DNA of 30,052 nucleotides from Bacillota bacterium (GTDB lineage: Bacteria > Bacillota > Clostridia > Oscillospirales > Acutalibacteraceae): assembly GCA_023391275.1 (NCBI GenBank), contig JAEWBE010000025.1, forward strand, positions 1 to 30,052, written 5' to 3'. Shown piece after piece: positions 22,018-29,755 of this stretch. Below the pieces are notes generated by a model. The model ran no database searches. It saw nothing but the letters and a program-made list of their open reading frames with translations, and was not told where the DNA came from. A program made the position numbers and the translations under genes. The first letter of the stretch is position 1, and each line of letters begins with the position of its first letter.

Positions 22018-23670
22018 TCATGGAGTTTCAGCAAGATTTTCTCGTCGGATTGCAATCTCTTTATTTTGATTCTGAATAATGATAAACCTGACTTTTTCCA
22101 TACCAAACTGCTTTTCAGGATAATCCTCCCGACAATGGGAGCCTCTGCTCTCTTTACGGGCGTCGATTGCGCTCAAAACAGCTTTCGCTGTCGTCAATTG
22201 ATTGGATAAACTAATCGCTTCTTTTAAATCGGAAGCTGGAAAATCCATGGGATTCCATAAACTCTGCAACTGATTCAATTGCCCCAGCGCGGCCGCAATA
22301 TCATTCCCGTTTCGGGCAACACAGGCGCTTTTCTGCATAATGGATTTTATTTCTTCCTTCAGCTCCCCCATGGAAAGTTTACTTTTGTTCCCCGTGTCAA
22401 AAATCCTGCCCAAACGGTAAGTGACAGGGGGTACGTGCGCCGTTGCAGCATAAGCCGCCGCGCTTTTACCGGCAAAAATACCAAATACCTGCGTATCAAG
22501 GATTGCGTTCCCCCCCATGCGATTCGCACCGTGCTGGCCACCGGAAACCTCTCCGCAGGCGAACATTCCCTGAATGCCCGTCCGGCAAAATTCGTCAATC
22601 AGAATTCCGCCGTTAAATCCCTGTGCGTGAGGATATATTTCAATCGGCGACCTCATAAAATCAATATTTTGACTTTTAAGGTAGTCAATCCATTGCCGAT
22701 ATCTTGCTTCTTTCAGAAGACTTTCATTATAATGTACCTGAAATCCTTTTGGAAAAGACGGATCACGCTGACTTTTCACCATGGAGAGATCAAAATATCT
22801 TGAATTATCTTCATTGCTGAATGGGCCATGAGTGGACCTTAAACTGAGGCACTCTTCTTTGGTGATTCCCTGGGGAAGGTAGTCCCGTATAAGCTCCCTC
22901 CCATCCTGATCTGTGATTTCGGGCTGTGACGCCAGCGTAGTATGATGAAAATTGATCCCCCTGACCGGGCCTGTGCTTGCGGGAATAAATTGAATAAACT
23001 CCATGTTTGTCAGCTGCGCACCGTTCCTTAAGGCCATTGCATAGCCTTCCCCGGTCATGGCTGGATTGGACAGCCCGCATCGAAACAGGCTTTCCGCTCC
23101 ACCTGTCGCTAAAACCGTGGCTTTTGCCCGGATTTGCAGTAATTCCTGATCCGCATTAAAACCCACAACCCCAAAGCATTGATTCCGATAAACCAAAAGG
23201 TCAATGGCGTGAAAATCTTCGATCATTTTCACGCCGCTGATTCTCATTTCCTGTAAATACGCGGTTCTTGCACTTTCCAAATTTAAAAGCTGATGTCCCC
23301 TGTTCGTTTTTCCGAAGCAGGGGACTTCGCCGCTTTTCTCATGATCTTCAAACGCAATTCCCCAGCTTTGCATCATTTTCAGGACGTCGTTTGAATTTTC
23401 AACCATTCGTTTCACCAGTTTGGCATCCAGACAGCCCTGGCTCGCAGTAATCGTCTCGTTGTAAAATATTTCATCGGAGCGCTCGCCGCTGCCGGAACTC
23501 AGGATTCCCCATGGCAGCGATTTTGGATAGAAGCTGGAACCGGAATACCCGCATTTCCCGTTTACGGCCATATGTACCCTTGCCCCGTTTTGCGCTGCTG
23601 TAATCGCACATATCATACCGGCCAGCCCGCTGCCGACAACCACCACGTCACAATTGCTGCATTCCTTCAT
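22018..23670 (-). CDS. Soluble fumarate reductase/L-aspartate oxidase-type flavoprotein
   Basis: This FAD-dependent oxidoreductase of 550 residues has the dinucleotide fold VVVGSGLAGMICAITAA (GxGxxG at 13-18). The FAD-binding strand ATVLATGG and the C-terminal family signature GMFACGEVSGGQHGANRMGGN follow, with the conserved His and Arg of the SdhA/FrdA/NadB superfamily. The helical C-terminal domain includes ESRGSHCREDYPE. There is no signal peptide, no FMN-binding domain, no heme motif and no membrane subunit, so it acts in the cytoplasm with an unknown acceptor. It is the last gene of the cluster, 20 bases behind a D-2-hydroxyacid dehydrogenase. Probable substrates are organic acids from the pathway; NadB is unlikely as no nadA or nadC is present. 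Confidence 0.82.
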   Translation of the reverse strand: MKECSNCDVVVVGSGLAGMICAITAAQNGARVHMAVNGKCGYSGSSFYPKSLPWGILSSGSGERSDEIFYNETITASQGCLDAKLVKRMVENSNDVLKMMQSWGIAFEDHEKSGEVPCFGKTNRGHQLLNLESARTAYLQEMRISGVKMIEDFHAIDLLVYRNQCFGVVGFNADQELLQIRAKATVLATGGAESLFRCGLSNPAMTGEGYAMALRNGAQLTNMEFIQFIPASTGPVRGINFHHTTLASQPEITDQDGRELIRDYLPQGITKEECLSLRSTHGPFSNEDNSRYFDLSMVKSQRDPSFPKGFQVHYNESLLKEARYRQWIDYLKSQNIDFMRSPIEIYPHAQGFNGGILIDEFCRTGIQGMFACGEVSGGQHGANRMGGNAILDTQVFGIFAGKSAAAYAATAHVPPVTYRLGRIFDTGNKSKLSMGELKEEIKSIMQKSACVARNGNDIAAALGQLNQLQSLWNPMDFPASDLKEAISLSNQLTTAKAVLSAIDARKESRGSHCREDYPEKQFGMEKVRFIIIQNQNKEIAIRRENLAETP

Positions 23671-23690
23671 TGTTCAGCCCCCATGAAAAT

Positions 23691-24650
23691 TTACAGATTT
23701 ACAACATTGCCCGGTTTACCGGAAAGAAAATCTTCCAGATTACGCACAGCAATGTCCATCAGCCTCTGGCGGCTTTCCTTCGGCGCCCATGCAATATGGG
23801 GCGTAAGAATAACATTTTTTGCCTTGAGCAGCGGATTATCCGCCCTGATCGGTTCCTCCGCCACAACATCACAGGCCGCGCCCGCAACCTTTCCGCTGTT
23901 GAGTGCATCCGCTAAATCCTGTTCCACAATCAGAGGCCCCCGCGCGTCATTAATAATGATGACGCCGTCCTTCATCTTCGCAATGGAATCTCTGTTGATC
24001 ATGCCCTGTGTTGACGGAAAAAGCGGACAATGGAGCGTAATCACATCGGATTGTGCAAACAGTTCGTCAAGCGGAACATACCTGCATGCTTCGCTTTCCA
24101 GAGCCGGGTTCCTGTGGTGGTCATAAAACAAAATATTCATGCCAAGCGCCTGCGCGATTTTCGAAGTGGCCTGCCCTATTCGGCCGAAGCCGATAATTCC
24201 CATCGTCTTCCCGGCCAATTCGACCAGCGGATAGTTCCAGAAACACCAGTCCGGGTTGTTTGACCATTCCCCCTTTTTCACGGCGTTGGAATGCTCGCCG
24301 ATATGGTGGCAAAGCTCCAGCAGCAGGGCGATTGCAAACTGCGCCACGGCGGCTGTTCCATAACTGGGAATGTTGGTTACGACCACTCCTTTTTGTTTTG
24401 CGGCGGCAATATCCACAACATTGTAGCCGGTTGCCAGCACACCGATATACCGAATCCGGTTGCAGCCGCGGAGCACCGCGGACGTAATCGGAGTTTTATT
24501 GGTAATGACAATTTCCGCGTCCCCAATATGCTCAATAATTTGATTATGCGCAGTGCGGTCGTAAACCTGCAGCTCACCAAATTTCTGAAAGCCCTCCCAG
24601 CTTAGGTCCCCGGGATTTTCGGTATATCCATCCAATATTACAATCTTCAT
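23691..24650 (-). CDS. D-2-hydroxyacid dehydrogenase family protein
   Basis: This NAD(P)-dependent enzyme interconverts a 2-keto acid and a D-2-hydroxyacid. From the ATG at 24650 (GAGAGG about 9 bases upstream) it has 319 residues. Features: the nucleotide loop IGFGRIGQ (154-159), the catalytic Arg237 in NDARG, Glu at 265/266 in VVAEEP, and His285 in PHIAWAP. These make a complete Arg-Glu-His set. The YNVVDIAAAK segment suggests the glycerate dehydrogenase/hydroxypyruvate reductase branch. The upstream in-frame extension to 24689 lacks a binding site. It lies between an RraA-family gene and a flavoprotein, so its substrate may be pyruvate, hydroxypyruvate or a sugar-acid product; this is not determined. 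Confidence 0.88.
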   Translation of the reverse strand: MKIVILDGYTENPGDLSWEGFQKFGELQVYDRTAHNQIIEHIGDAEIVITNKTPITSAVLRGCNRIRYIGVLATGYNVVDIAAAKQKGVVVTNIPSYGTAAVAQFAIALLLELCHHIGEHSNAVKKGEWSNNPDWCFWNYPLVELAGKTMGIIGFGRIGQATSKIAQALGMNILFYDHHRNPALESEACRYVPLDELFAQSDVITLHCPLFPSTQGMINRDSIAKMKDGVIIINDARGPLIVEQDLADALNSGKVAGAACDVVAEEPIRADNPLLKAKNVILTPHIAWAPKESRQRLMDIAVRNLEDFLSGKPGNVVNL

Positions 24651-24699
24651 GTTTTGGTTCCTCTCCCATTCATCTGCCCGGTCTTTCAAAGCTGATTTT

Positions 24700-25434
24700 T
24701 TAATCGTACTGTCCGCTCATAATTTTAGCAATCTCTTCCACATCCGTTATCTCGGACATCCTTTTCATCCTTTTGTTTTCAATCTGCTGAAGATTTTTCG
24801 CATGCTCCAAAACATCATCCAGCCGGTCACGCGGAAACTTGACCGCGCCGTTTTCATCCATGTGTACAATCTCCCCGGGGCATACTTCCATTCCGCATAT
24901 TTCCACCGGCACATTGACTGCCTGCACGGAAAAATAACCATGCCCTGCGCAAACACCGGTAAGCATATACTGCATTTTTAAGTCACGAACCTCGTCAACA
25001 TCCCTTGACGGTCCGTCCGACAGCACGCCCACGACTCCGACGGATTTGAACGCGGTCATCATGTTTCCGCCCAAAAGTCCGTTTTTATTTTTTATCTCTT
25101 CCGGCAGATTCTGTTTTACTGCCAGAATCACCGGCTTTGGGGATTTTTCAATTGCCTTCAGCACGTCGATGAAACCAAGCCTTTTATAATCGGGGTCGGG
25201 AAGGCCATAGACGCATGTCACCACATAGCCAGCCATCCTGCCCAGTTCCGGATAAATGCACTTGAGGTTTTGATTGGCATACCATTTTCCCTGCCATGGA
25301 TGATAAAGCCCCAGACAATTTTTTTCGTCCTTGGGGTAAGTCGCCACTACATTGGTAATGGACGGGGTATCAAAATTCTTCAGTTCTTCAAGAACCTCCT
25401 GCTCATGCAAAATCGTTTGATTCACTTCACTCAT
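24700..25434 (-). CDS. RraA-family aldolase/decarboxylase-like protein
   Basis: The protein has 244 residues. The RraA/HMG-aldolase fold is seen in FDTPSITNVV near the start, GGNMMTAFKSVGVVGVLSDG, then SRDVDEVRDL with the metal/substrate Arg-Asp pair, and CPGEIVHMDENGAVKFP. Enzyme members of this family are class II (divalent metal) pyruvate aldolases and oxaloacetate decarboxylases; RraA proper inhibits RNase E. Catabolic context and an N-terminal extension of about 25 residues favour an enzyme, not the RNase inhibitor. Start: ATG with GAGGG 9 bases upstream. The neighbours are an SDR upstream (83 bases) and a hydroxyacid dehydrogenase downstream (49 bases). Confidence 0.85.
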   Translation of the reverse strand: MSEVNQTILHEQEVLEELKNFDTPSITNVVATYPKDEKNCLGLYHPWQGKWYANQNLKCIYPELGRMAGYVVTCVYGLPDPDYKRLGFIDVLKAIEKSPKPVILAVKQNLPEEIKNKNGLLGGNMMTAFKSVGVVGVLSDGPSRDVDEVRDLKMQYMLTGVCAGHGYFSVQAVNVPVEICGMEVCPGEIVHMDENGAVKFPRDRLDDVLEHAKNLQQIENKRMKRMSEITDVEEIAKIMSGQYD

Positions 25435-25517
25435 AAATTTTACCCTCTTTTCACTTTATCATATTTTAAAACAAAGAAATGCTTTGGTCCTCCGATACCT
25501 GATTTTAGGCCGATTCC

Positions 25518-26324
25518 TTATTTCCAGATACTGAAACCCCCGTCGACCACAATGTTTTGCCCGGTGATATAATCGCCGGCACAAGAGGCCAGCAAAAGTG
25601 CGGCGCCTTTAATATCGGCGCCCATCCTGCCCATTCGGCCCAGCGGCGTTTCTGAAGCATAAGCTTTTACAAATTCCCCGGGAAGATCCCCTTTGTCAAA
25701 TCCCCCTGGGGAAATTGCATTTACACAGATTCCCTGCGGCGACATTAAGGCCGCCAAATCACGCGTTACACCCAATACTCCCGATTTGGCGGCGGCATAG
25801 TCCACCGGCTGTTCCATCTTATCCGTTTTCCTGTACATGTCGCGATTTCTTCCGACAATGGCCGCAATGGAACCCATATTGATGATTTTACCTGATTTTT
25901 GCTCCATCATATACTTCCCCACCGCTCTGCAGCAATAAATCAATCCGGTCAGGTTGATATCAACCATATTTCGAATGGATTCAGGCTCCCTTTGAAACAG
26001 ATTGCCTTCACTTGCCCCGGAACCGCCGCCGGCATTATTGATTAAAATATCGATATGTCCCATCCAATTATACGCTGTCCCGGCCATTTTTTCCACTTCA
26101 TTATAATTTCTCTGATCCATTCCGACAGCAAGCGTTTTAACCCCGTAAGTCTTCGCGATTTCTTCCGTTACATGCTGAATACTTTCCGCATTACGGGAAG
26201 TGACAATAATATTCGCACCTGCCTCCGCCAAAGCGCAGGCCATATCGTAGCCAAGCCACGCATGGCCGCCGGTAACGATTGCCACCTTGCCATCCAGCTT
26301 AAACATTTCGAAAACACTTGACAT
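25518..26324 (-). CDS. Short-chain dehydrogenase/reductase with altered nucleotide loop
   Basis: This is a classical SDR of 268 residues with NNAG (96-99), Ser152, Tyr176 and Lys180 in YAAAK, and the C-terminal GQNIVVDGGFSIW seen in gluconate 5-dehydrogenase and 3-oxoacyl reductase-like members. The cofactor loop reads TGGHAWLG (18-25): the second glycine of TGxxxGxG is replaced by Trp23. The catalytic residues are intact, so activity is expected. The start has GGAGG 7 bases upstream. It follows a terminator-like hairpin behind yhcH and may open the second half of the cluster. The substrate is unknown, probably a sugar, sugar acid or hydroxy acid. Confidence 0.9.
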   Translation of the reverse strand: MSSVFEMFKLDGKVAIVTGGHAWLGYDMACALAEAGANIIVTSRNAESIQHVTEEIAKTYGVKTLAVGMDQRNYNEVEKMAGTAYNWMGHIDILINNAGGGSGASEGNLFQREPESIRNMVDINLTGLIYCCRAVGKYMMEQKSGKIINMGSIAAIVGRNRDMYRKTDKMEQPVDYAAAKSGVLGVTRDLAALMSPQGICVNAISPGGFDKGDLPGEFVKAYASETPLGRMGRMGADIKGAALLLASCAGDYITGQNIVVDGGFSIWK

Positions 26325-26391
26325 AAATCAACCTCCGTCTCTGTCAATATCTCTTTTTTTCTTTGTGATTTCTCGCATTTCTGATATTATC

Positions 26392-26422
26392 AAAAAGGAA
26401 TCAGCCATAACAGCTGAATCCT
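26392..26422 (-). terminator. Internal terminator-like hairpin between yhcH and the SDR gene
   Basis: On minus AGGATTCAGC and GCTGATTCCT pair with one mismatch around a 7-base loop; five T follow. No convincing promoter is seen between it and the SDR gene, so partial read-through is likely. Confidence 0.7.
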
Positions 26423-26459
26423 CTTTGGACCGATGTCAGAATCCTACCCGACATCTTAA

Positions 26460-26915
26460 TTAACGGCAGCGCACTTTAAGCACCACTTTTTTTGAAACAC
26501 CATATTCCCCGGCCGGGCTGACACCGGGCATATGCCCGTCCTGGGGAAAAAAAACTGCGAATTCGCCTGCCCCGAGCGTAACCATATCCCCTGTTCCTGT
26601 ATAAAGCCTTGCGTCTTTCGGTTCCTCGTACTCATTAACAGGGGTCAATTTTTCAATCTGACTGTAGCCGATGGTTTCATCGTCGGCAAGAATATACTGA
26701 ATATCAATGTATTCTCTGTGGGACTCAAACATGCACTCATCGGCCGGCCTGGTTTCAATCTGCTGCACCAGCGCAAAAGCATCGTCACCTTGAATATCAT
26801 ATTTCCCAACCGGCGCATGAAGCAAATCTGTATTAAGTAAAAATTCAAACGCCGCCCTGAATTCGGGGTGACAGGTATAATATAAGTAAGAGTTTGCCAG
26901 TTTATCCGTAATCAC
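26460..26915 (-). CDS. YhcH/YjgK/YiaL (DUF386) family protein
   Basis: This is a cupin-like protein of about 151 residues. Family marks: FESHREYIDIQYIL, the metal-binding region FFPQDGHMPG, and the end VSKKVVLKV. YhcH is a regular member of sialic acid (nan) operons, where it is thought to act on sugar anomers or epimers; YiaL serves ascorbate/gulonate operons. I set the start at the GTG at 26915: AGGA lies 7 bases upstream and the resulting MITDKLANSYLY fits family N-termini, whereas the ATG at 26933 has no Shine-Dalgarno. The gene sits between a NanA-type lyase and a terminator-like hairpin. Confidence 0.9.
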   Translation of the reverse strand: MITDKLANSYLYYTCHPEFRAAFEFLLNTDLLHAPVGKYDIQGDDAFALVQQIETRPADECMFESHREYIDIQYILADDETIGYSQIEKLTPVNEYEEPKDARLYTGTGDMVTLGAGEFAVFFPQDGHMPGVSPAGEYGVSKKVVLKVRCR

Positions 26916-26987
26916 ATCTCTGTCCTCAATCATTCAATCACAATTTTTAAAGGCTTCGGGTTTTATCAGGATGCCCCATCCGATGAA

Positions 26988-27863
26988 TTATTTTAATTTT
27001 GCATCGAATGCTTTTTTGATCTCAGCCTTTGCTTCATCACTGAGGGGTTTAAATGGTGAGCGGCAGATTCCGCAGTCAAAACCTTCTAACGACAGGAATT
27101 CCTTCGTTGTGGCCATCGCGCCGTATTTGGCAACCACATCAATCAAATCATTGATCTCATGCTGTAAGGAACGGGCCTCTTCATATTTTCCGGCCTTAAA
27201 CAGATCCATCAGCTTCCGATATTTTTCCGGCATAAAGCAGTATGTACTTCCAATACCGCCGTCTGCACCGGCCATTAAACCATACAGAAGTATTTCATCA
27301 AACCCGTTAAAGAATGTTAAATTCGGGTGACGCTGTTTAAAGCGCTCCAATGTATACAAATCCATTGCCGTAAATTTAACGCCTGCTATGTTAGGGTTCT
27401 TTGCCAATGCATCAACGTCCTTCACGGAAAGAGCGTACCCGGTCAGATTGGGGAAATTGTAAATGATGGTCGGCATGTCTGTTCTGTCCGCAATTTCGCA
27501 GTAATAATTAATAACTTCTTCGGGAGAGAATTTATAGTAGAACGGTGTAACCGCAGAAACCGCATCCGCCCCTGCCTTTTTTGCGTGAAGCGCAAGGTCG
27601 ACCGTTAAGTCCGTCCCTATGCTGCCCGCGTGCGCAATTACTTTAGCGCGGGAATTGTTTTCTTCCAGAACCGCTTCCAGAATTCTTTTACGCTCTTCAA
27701 CAGAAAGCAGAAACGCTTCGCCGGTGCTGCCTCCCACGTAAAAACCATCGATTCCTTTTTCTATTAAATGTGCTACAACTTTTTTCAATTGGCTGTAATC
27801 GACTTCGCCGGACCCTTTAAACGGAGTGATTAATGCCGCGTAAATACCTTTTAAATCTTTCAT
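26988..27863 (-). CDS. nanA: N-acetylneuraminate lyase
   Basis: This class I aldolase splits sialic acid (Neu5Ac) into pyruvate and ManNAc. From the ATG at 27863 (AGGAG 10 bases upstream) it has 291 residues. Key residues align with E. coli NanA at a constant offset of two: GGSTGE (44-49), Tyr135 (Tyr137), the Schiff-base Lys163 (Lys165), Asp189-Glu190 (Asp191-Glu192) and Ser206 (Ser208). FFNGFDEILLYGLMAGADGG is a NanA rather than a DapA sequence. The gene follows two ABC permeases and precedes yhcH, a sialate-operon pattern. No nanE or nanK is visible, so the fate of ManNAc is not explained here. A related 2-keto-3-deoxy or nonulosonic acid is an alternative substrate. Confidence 0.88.
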   Translation of the reverse strand: MKDLKGIYAALITPFKGSGEVDYSQLKKVVAHLIEKGIDGFYVGGSTGEAFLLSVEERKRILEAVLEENNSRAKVIAHAGSIGTDLTVDLALHAKKAGADAVSAVTPFYYKFSPEEVINYYCEIADRTDMPTIIYNFPNLTGYALSVKDVDALAKNPNIAGVKFTAMDLYTLERFKQRHPNLTFFNGFDEILLYGLMAGADGGIGSTYCFMPEKYRKLMDLFKAGKYEEARSLQHEINDLIDVVAKYGAMATTKEFLSLEGFDCGICRSPFKPLSDEAKAEIKKAFDAKLK

Positions 27864-27910
27864 AGTAATATTTCTCCTTTTTGTTTTTTTCCATATTGCC
27901 GTTTGGATGA

Positions 27911-28759
27911 TCAACCCTTGACAGCGCCCGCAGTCAAGCCCTCAATCAAATATTTTTGGACAAAGGAAAATAAAATGATAACAGGAATTGTGATAATGAC
28001 ACCGCAGGCCAAAATACCGCCCCAGTTGATGATTCCAAGGCTTCCCATTAATTCCGCAATTCCCATTTGAACAGTTTTCGCTTTGTTTGAACTGGTCAGG
28101 ATCAGCGCATACTGGTAGTCGTTCCATGAAATAATAAAGGAATATATTGTGATGGAAACCAGCCCGCCCTTTGCCAAAGGCAGCACAATGCTCCAAAAAG
28201 TTCTGAGCTTTGAACATCCGTCGATAGACGCCGCTTCCTCCAATTCCTTGGGAATCCCTTTAAAAAAGCTTGACATCAGCCAAACGCAAATCGGTATGGT
28301 CATTGTCAGATAAATCAGAATCAAGCCGACCCTTGTATTAAGGACACCCATCCTTGCCGCCATCTTGTACCATGGCACCATGATAACCGGGCCCTGAAAC
28401 ATCTGGGCAAGCATAATGAAAATAATGATTGCCTGCATTCCGGGGAAACTGTGCCTGCCGATGGAATAACCGCCGGTCGCCGCAAAAAACGCGGTAATCA
28501 GCGCAGTAACACTCGCAACCACCAGCGAGTTAGTCAGCAAAGGCATTAAATCAGGCCCCGGGCTTGGCGTAAACGCATATTGATACCCGCCGAAATCCCA
28601 TTGACTGGGGAAAATTTTAGGAACCGTGGAAAAGATTTCGCTTGCCGGTTTTAAAGAAGAAGTAATCATCCAGAAGTAAGGGAATAACACAAAGAACATA
28701 AGGACTGCCAGCCCGGCGAAAACCAACAGACTCATAAGCGGAGTGCGTTTTTTAAGCAT
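27911..28759 (-). CDS. CUT1 ABC sugar importer permease (MalG-like)
   Basis: This 282-residue inner-membrane permease has six helices and the cytoplasmic EAA loop in EEAASIDGCSKLRTFWSIVLP, which docks the ATPase. MSFF..PFYFWMITSSLKP-type residues mark the N-terminal helix of MalG-type subunits. It starts one base behind the stop of the other permease, so translation is coupled. The ATPase gene is not in the window; Clostridia and Bacilli often share an MsmX-type ATPase. The following gene is nanA, so sialic acid or a derivative is the probable cargo. Confidence 0.92.
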   Translation of the reverse strand: MLKKRTPLMSLLVFAGLAVLMFFVLFPYFWMITSSLKPASEIFSTVPKIFPSQWDFGGYQYAFTPSPGPDLMPLLTNSLVVASVTALITAFFAATGGYSIGRHSFPGMQAIIIFIMLAQMFQGPVIMVPWYKMAARMGVLNTRVGLILIYLTMTIPICVWLMSSFFKGIPKELEEAASIDGCSKLRTFWSIVLPLAKGGLVSITIYSFIISWNDYQYALILTSSNKAKTVQMGIAELMGSLGIINWGGILACGVIITIPVIILFSFVQKYLIEGLTAGAVKG

Positions 28760-28760
28760 A

Positions 28761-29654
28761 TCAGTCCCACCCTTCCGAACGCTTGTTATAGACCTTTAAA
28801 TAAATCATAACAAAGACCATCATAATTAACATTGCAATAACCGAAACCGCCGAACCGCCGCCCATGTCATACATAACGAATGATTTTGTGTAAATATATG
28901 TAGGCAAAATACTCGTTGCATATCCCGGGCCGCCGGCTGTTAATACCCAAATGACTTCAAACTTTGTCCAGGACTGTACAATGCTTGTGAGGGCTGTCAC
29001 CAAAATAACCGGTTTCAACATCGGAATAGTAATATATCGAAAACGCTTAAATGCGCCGCAGCCATCCACATATGCCGCTTCATAAAGGTCCACCGGAACC
29101 CCCTGTAAACCCGCAAGGAACATCAGGGTAGCATATGGGAGCCCTTTCCACATGGATGTCAGAAGCAGTGCGGGCCAGACCGTCGCCTGATTTGCCAGCC
29201 AGACGGTATTTGTTCCGAGCACATAATTAAGCAAGCCATAATCTCCATCATATATCCATTTCCAAATCATTCCCATAATAATGACAGGAGTTACCCAGGG
29301 AACCATCATGAGGCCTCTCCACACACTTCTGCCCCTGAACTTCTGATTAAGAAGGAGAGACGCCGGAATCGCGGCCACATATTGCAAAATCGTTGAACCC
29401 AAAACCCAGATAAAGCTGTTAATAAGAAGAAGGGAAAAGTTTGAGTCATGGAAGAAATCGATATAATTTTTAAATCCTACAAACTTTCCGCTTCCCGGCT
29501 TTAAAAAAGACAGATCTGTAAAACTGGTGCGCACTGAATCAAAAATAGGATAAATTTGAAAAATCAACAAATATAAAAGAGTTGGGAAGATCATCAAATA
29601 CAAGAAATAATTCTTTTTAATATTTTGGAAATTCAGCCTGTACTTTTCTTTCAT
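28761..29654 (-). CDS. CUT1 ABC sugar importer permease (MalF-like)
   Basis: This permease of 297 residues has six membrane helices. The N-terminal helix begins FLYLMIFPTLLYLLIFQIYP, followed by the typical FVGFKNYIDFF segment. The EAA loop is YEAAYVDGCGAFKRFRYITIP. Start: GGAGG 7 bases before the ATG. It lies about 100 bases behind the binding-protein gene, with a stable hairpin between, and forms the heterodimeric channel with the next gene. Confidence 0.92.
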   Translation of the reverse strand: MKEKYRLNFQNIKKNYFLYLMIFPTLLYLLIFQIYPIFDSVRTSFTDLSFLKPGSGKFVGFKNYIDFFHDSNFSLLLINSFIWVLGSTILQYVAAIPASLLLNQKFRGRSVWRGLMMVPWVTPVIIMGMIWKWIYDGDYGLLNYVLGTNTVWLANQATVWPALLLTSMWKGLPYATLMFLAGLQGVPVDLYEAAYVDGCGAFKRFRYITIPMLKPVILVTALTSIVQSWTKFEVIWVLTAGGPGYATSILPTYIYTKSFVMYDMGGGSAVSVIAMLIMMVFVMIYLKVYNKRSEGWD

Positions 29655-29684
29655 ATACTAACCTCCGCAGTATGAATAAGGGAG

Positions 29685-29735
29685 AATGCTGAAGTTCTGC
29701 CTGTTTCGTCAGGATACAAGCAGAACCCCGGCATT
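29685..29735 (-). other. Intercistronic stem-loop between binding-protein and permease genes
   Basis: The 16-base arms 29685-29700 and 29720-29735 pair with a few mismatches or G-U pairs (outer AATGC/GCATT, inner GTTCTGC/GCAGAAC). A small CCTG/CAGG hairpin sits in the loop. No T tract follows on minus. Such elements usually raise binding-protein mRNA above permease mRNA by blocking 3' decay. Confidence 0.7.
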
Positions 29736-29755
29736 CCGAAGATGCGCGACATGGG

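Noticed and set aside
22018..23670. L-aspartate oxidase (nadB)
   Set aside because: No nadA or nadC nearby; the gene ends a catabolic cluster. Only superfamily-level similarity is supported.
26988..27863. DapA (dihydrodipicolinate synthase) as the identity of the class I aldolase
   Set aside because: Asp189-Glu190 and Ser206 and the NGFDE/GADGGIGSTY segment are NanA-specific, and the neighbours are an ABC sugar importer and yhcH.
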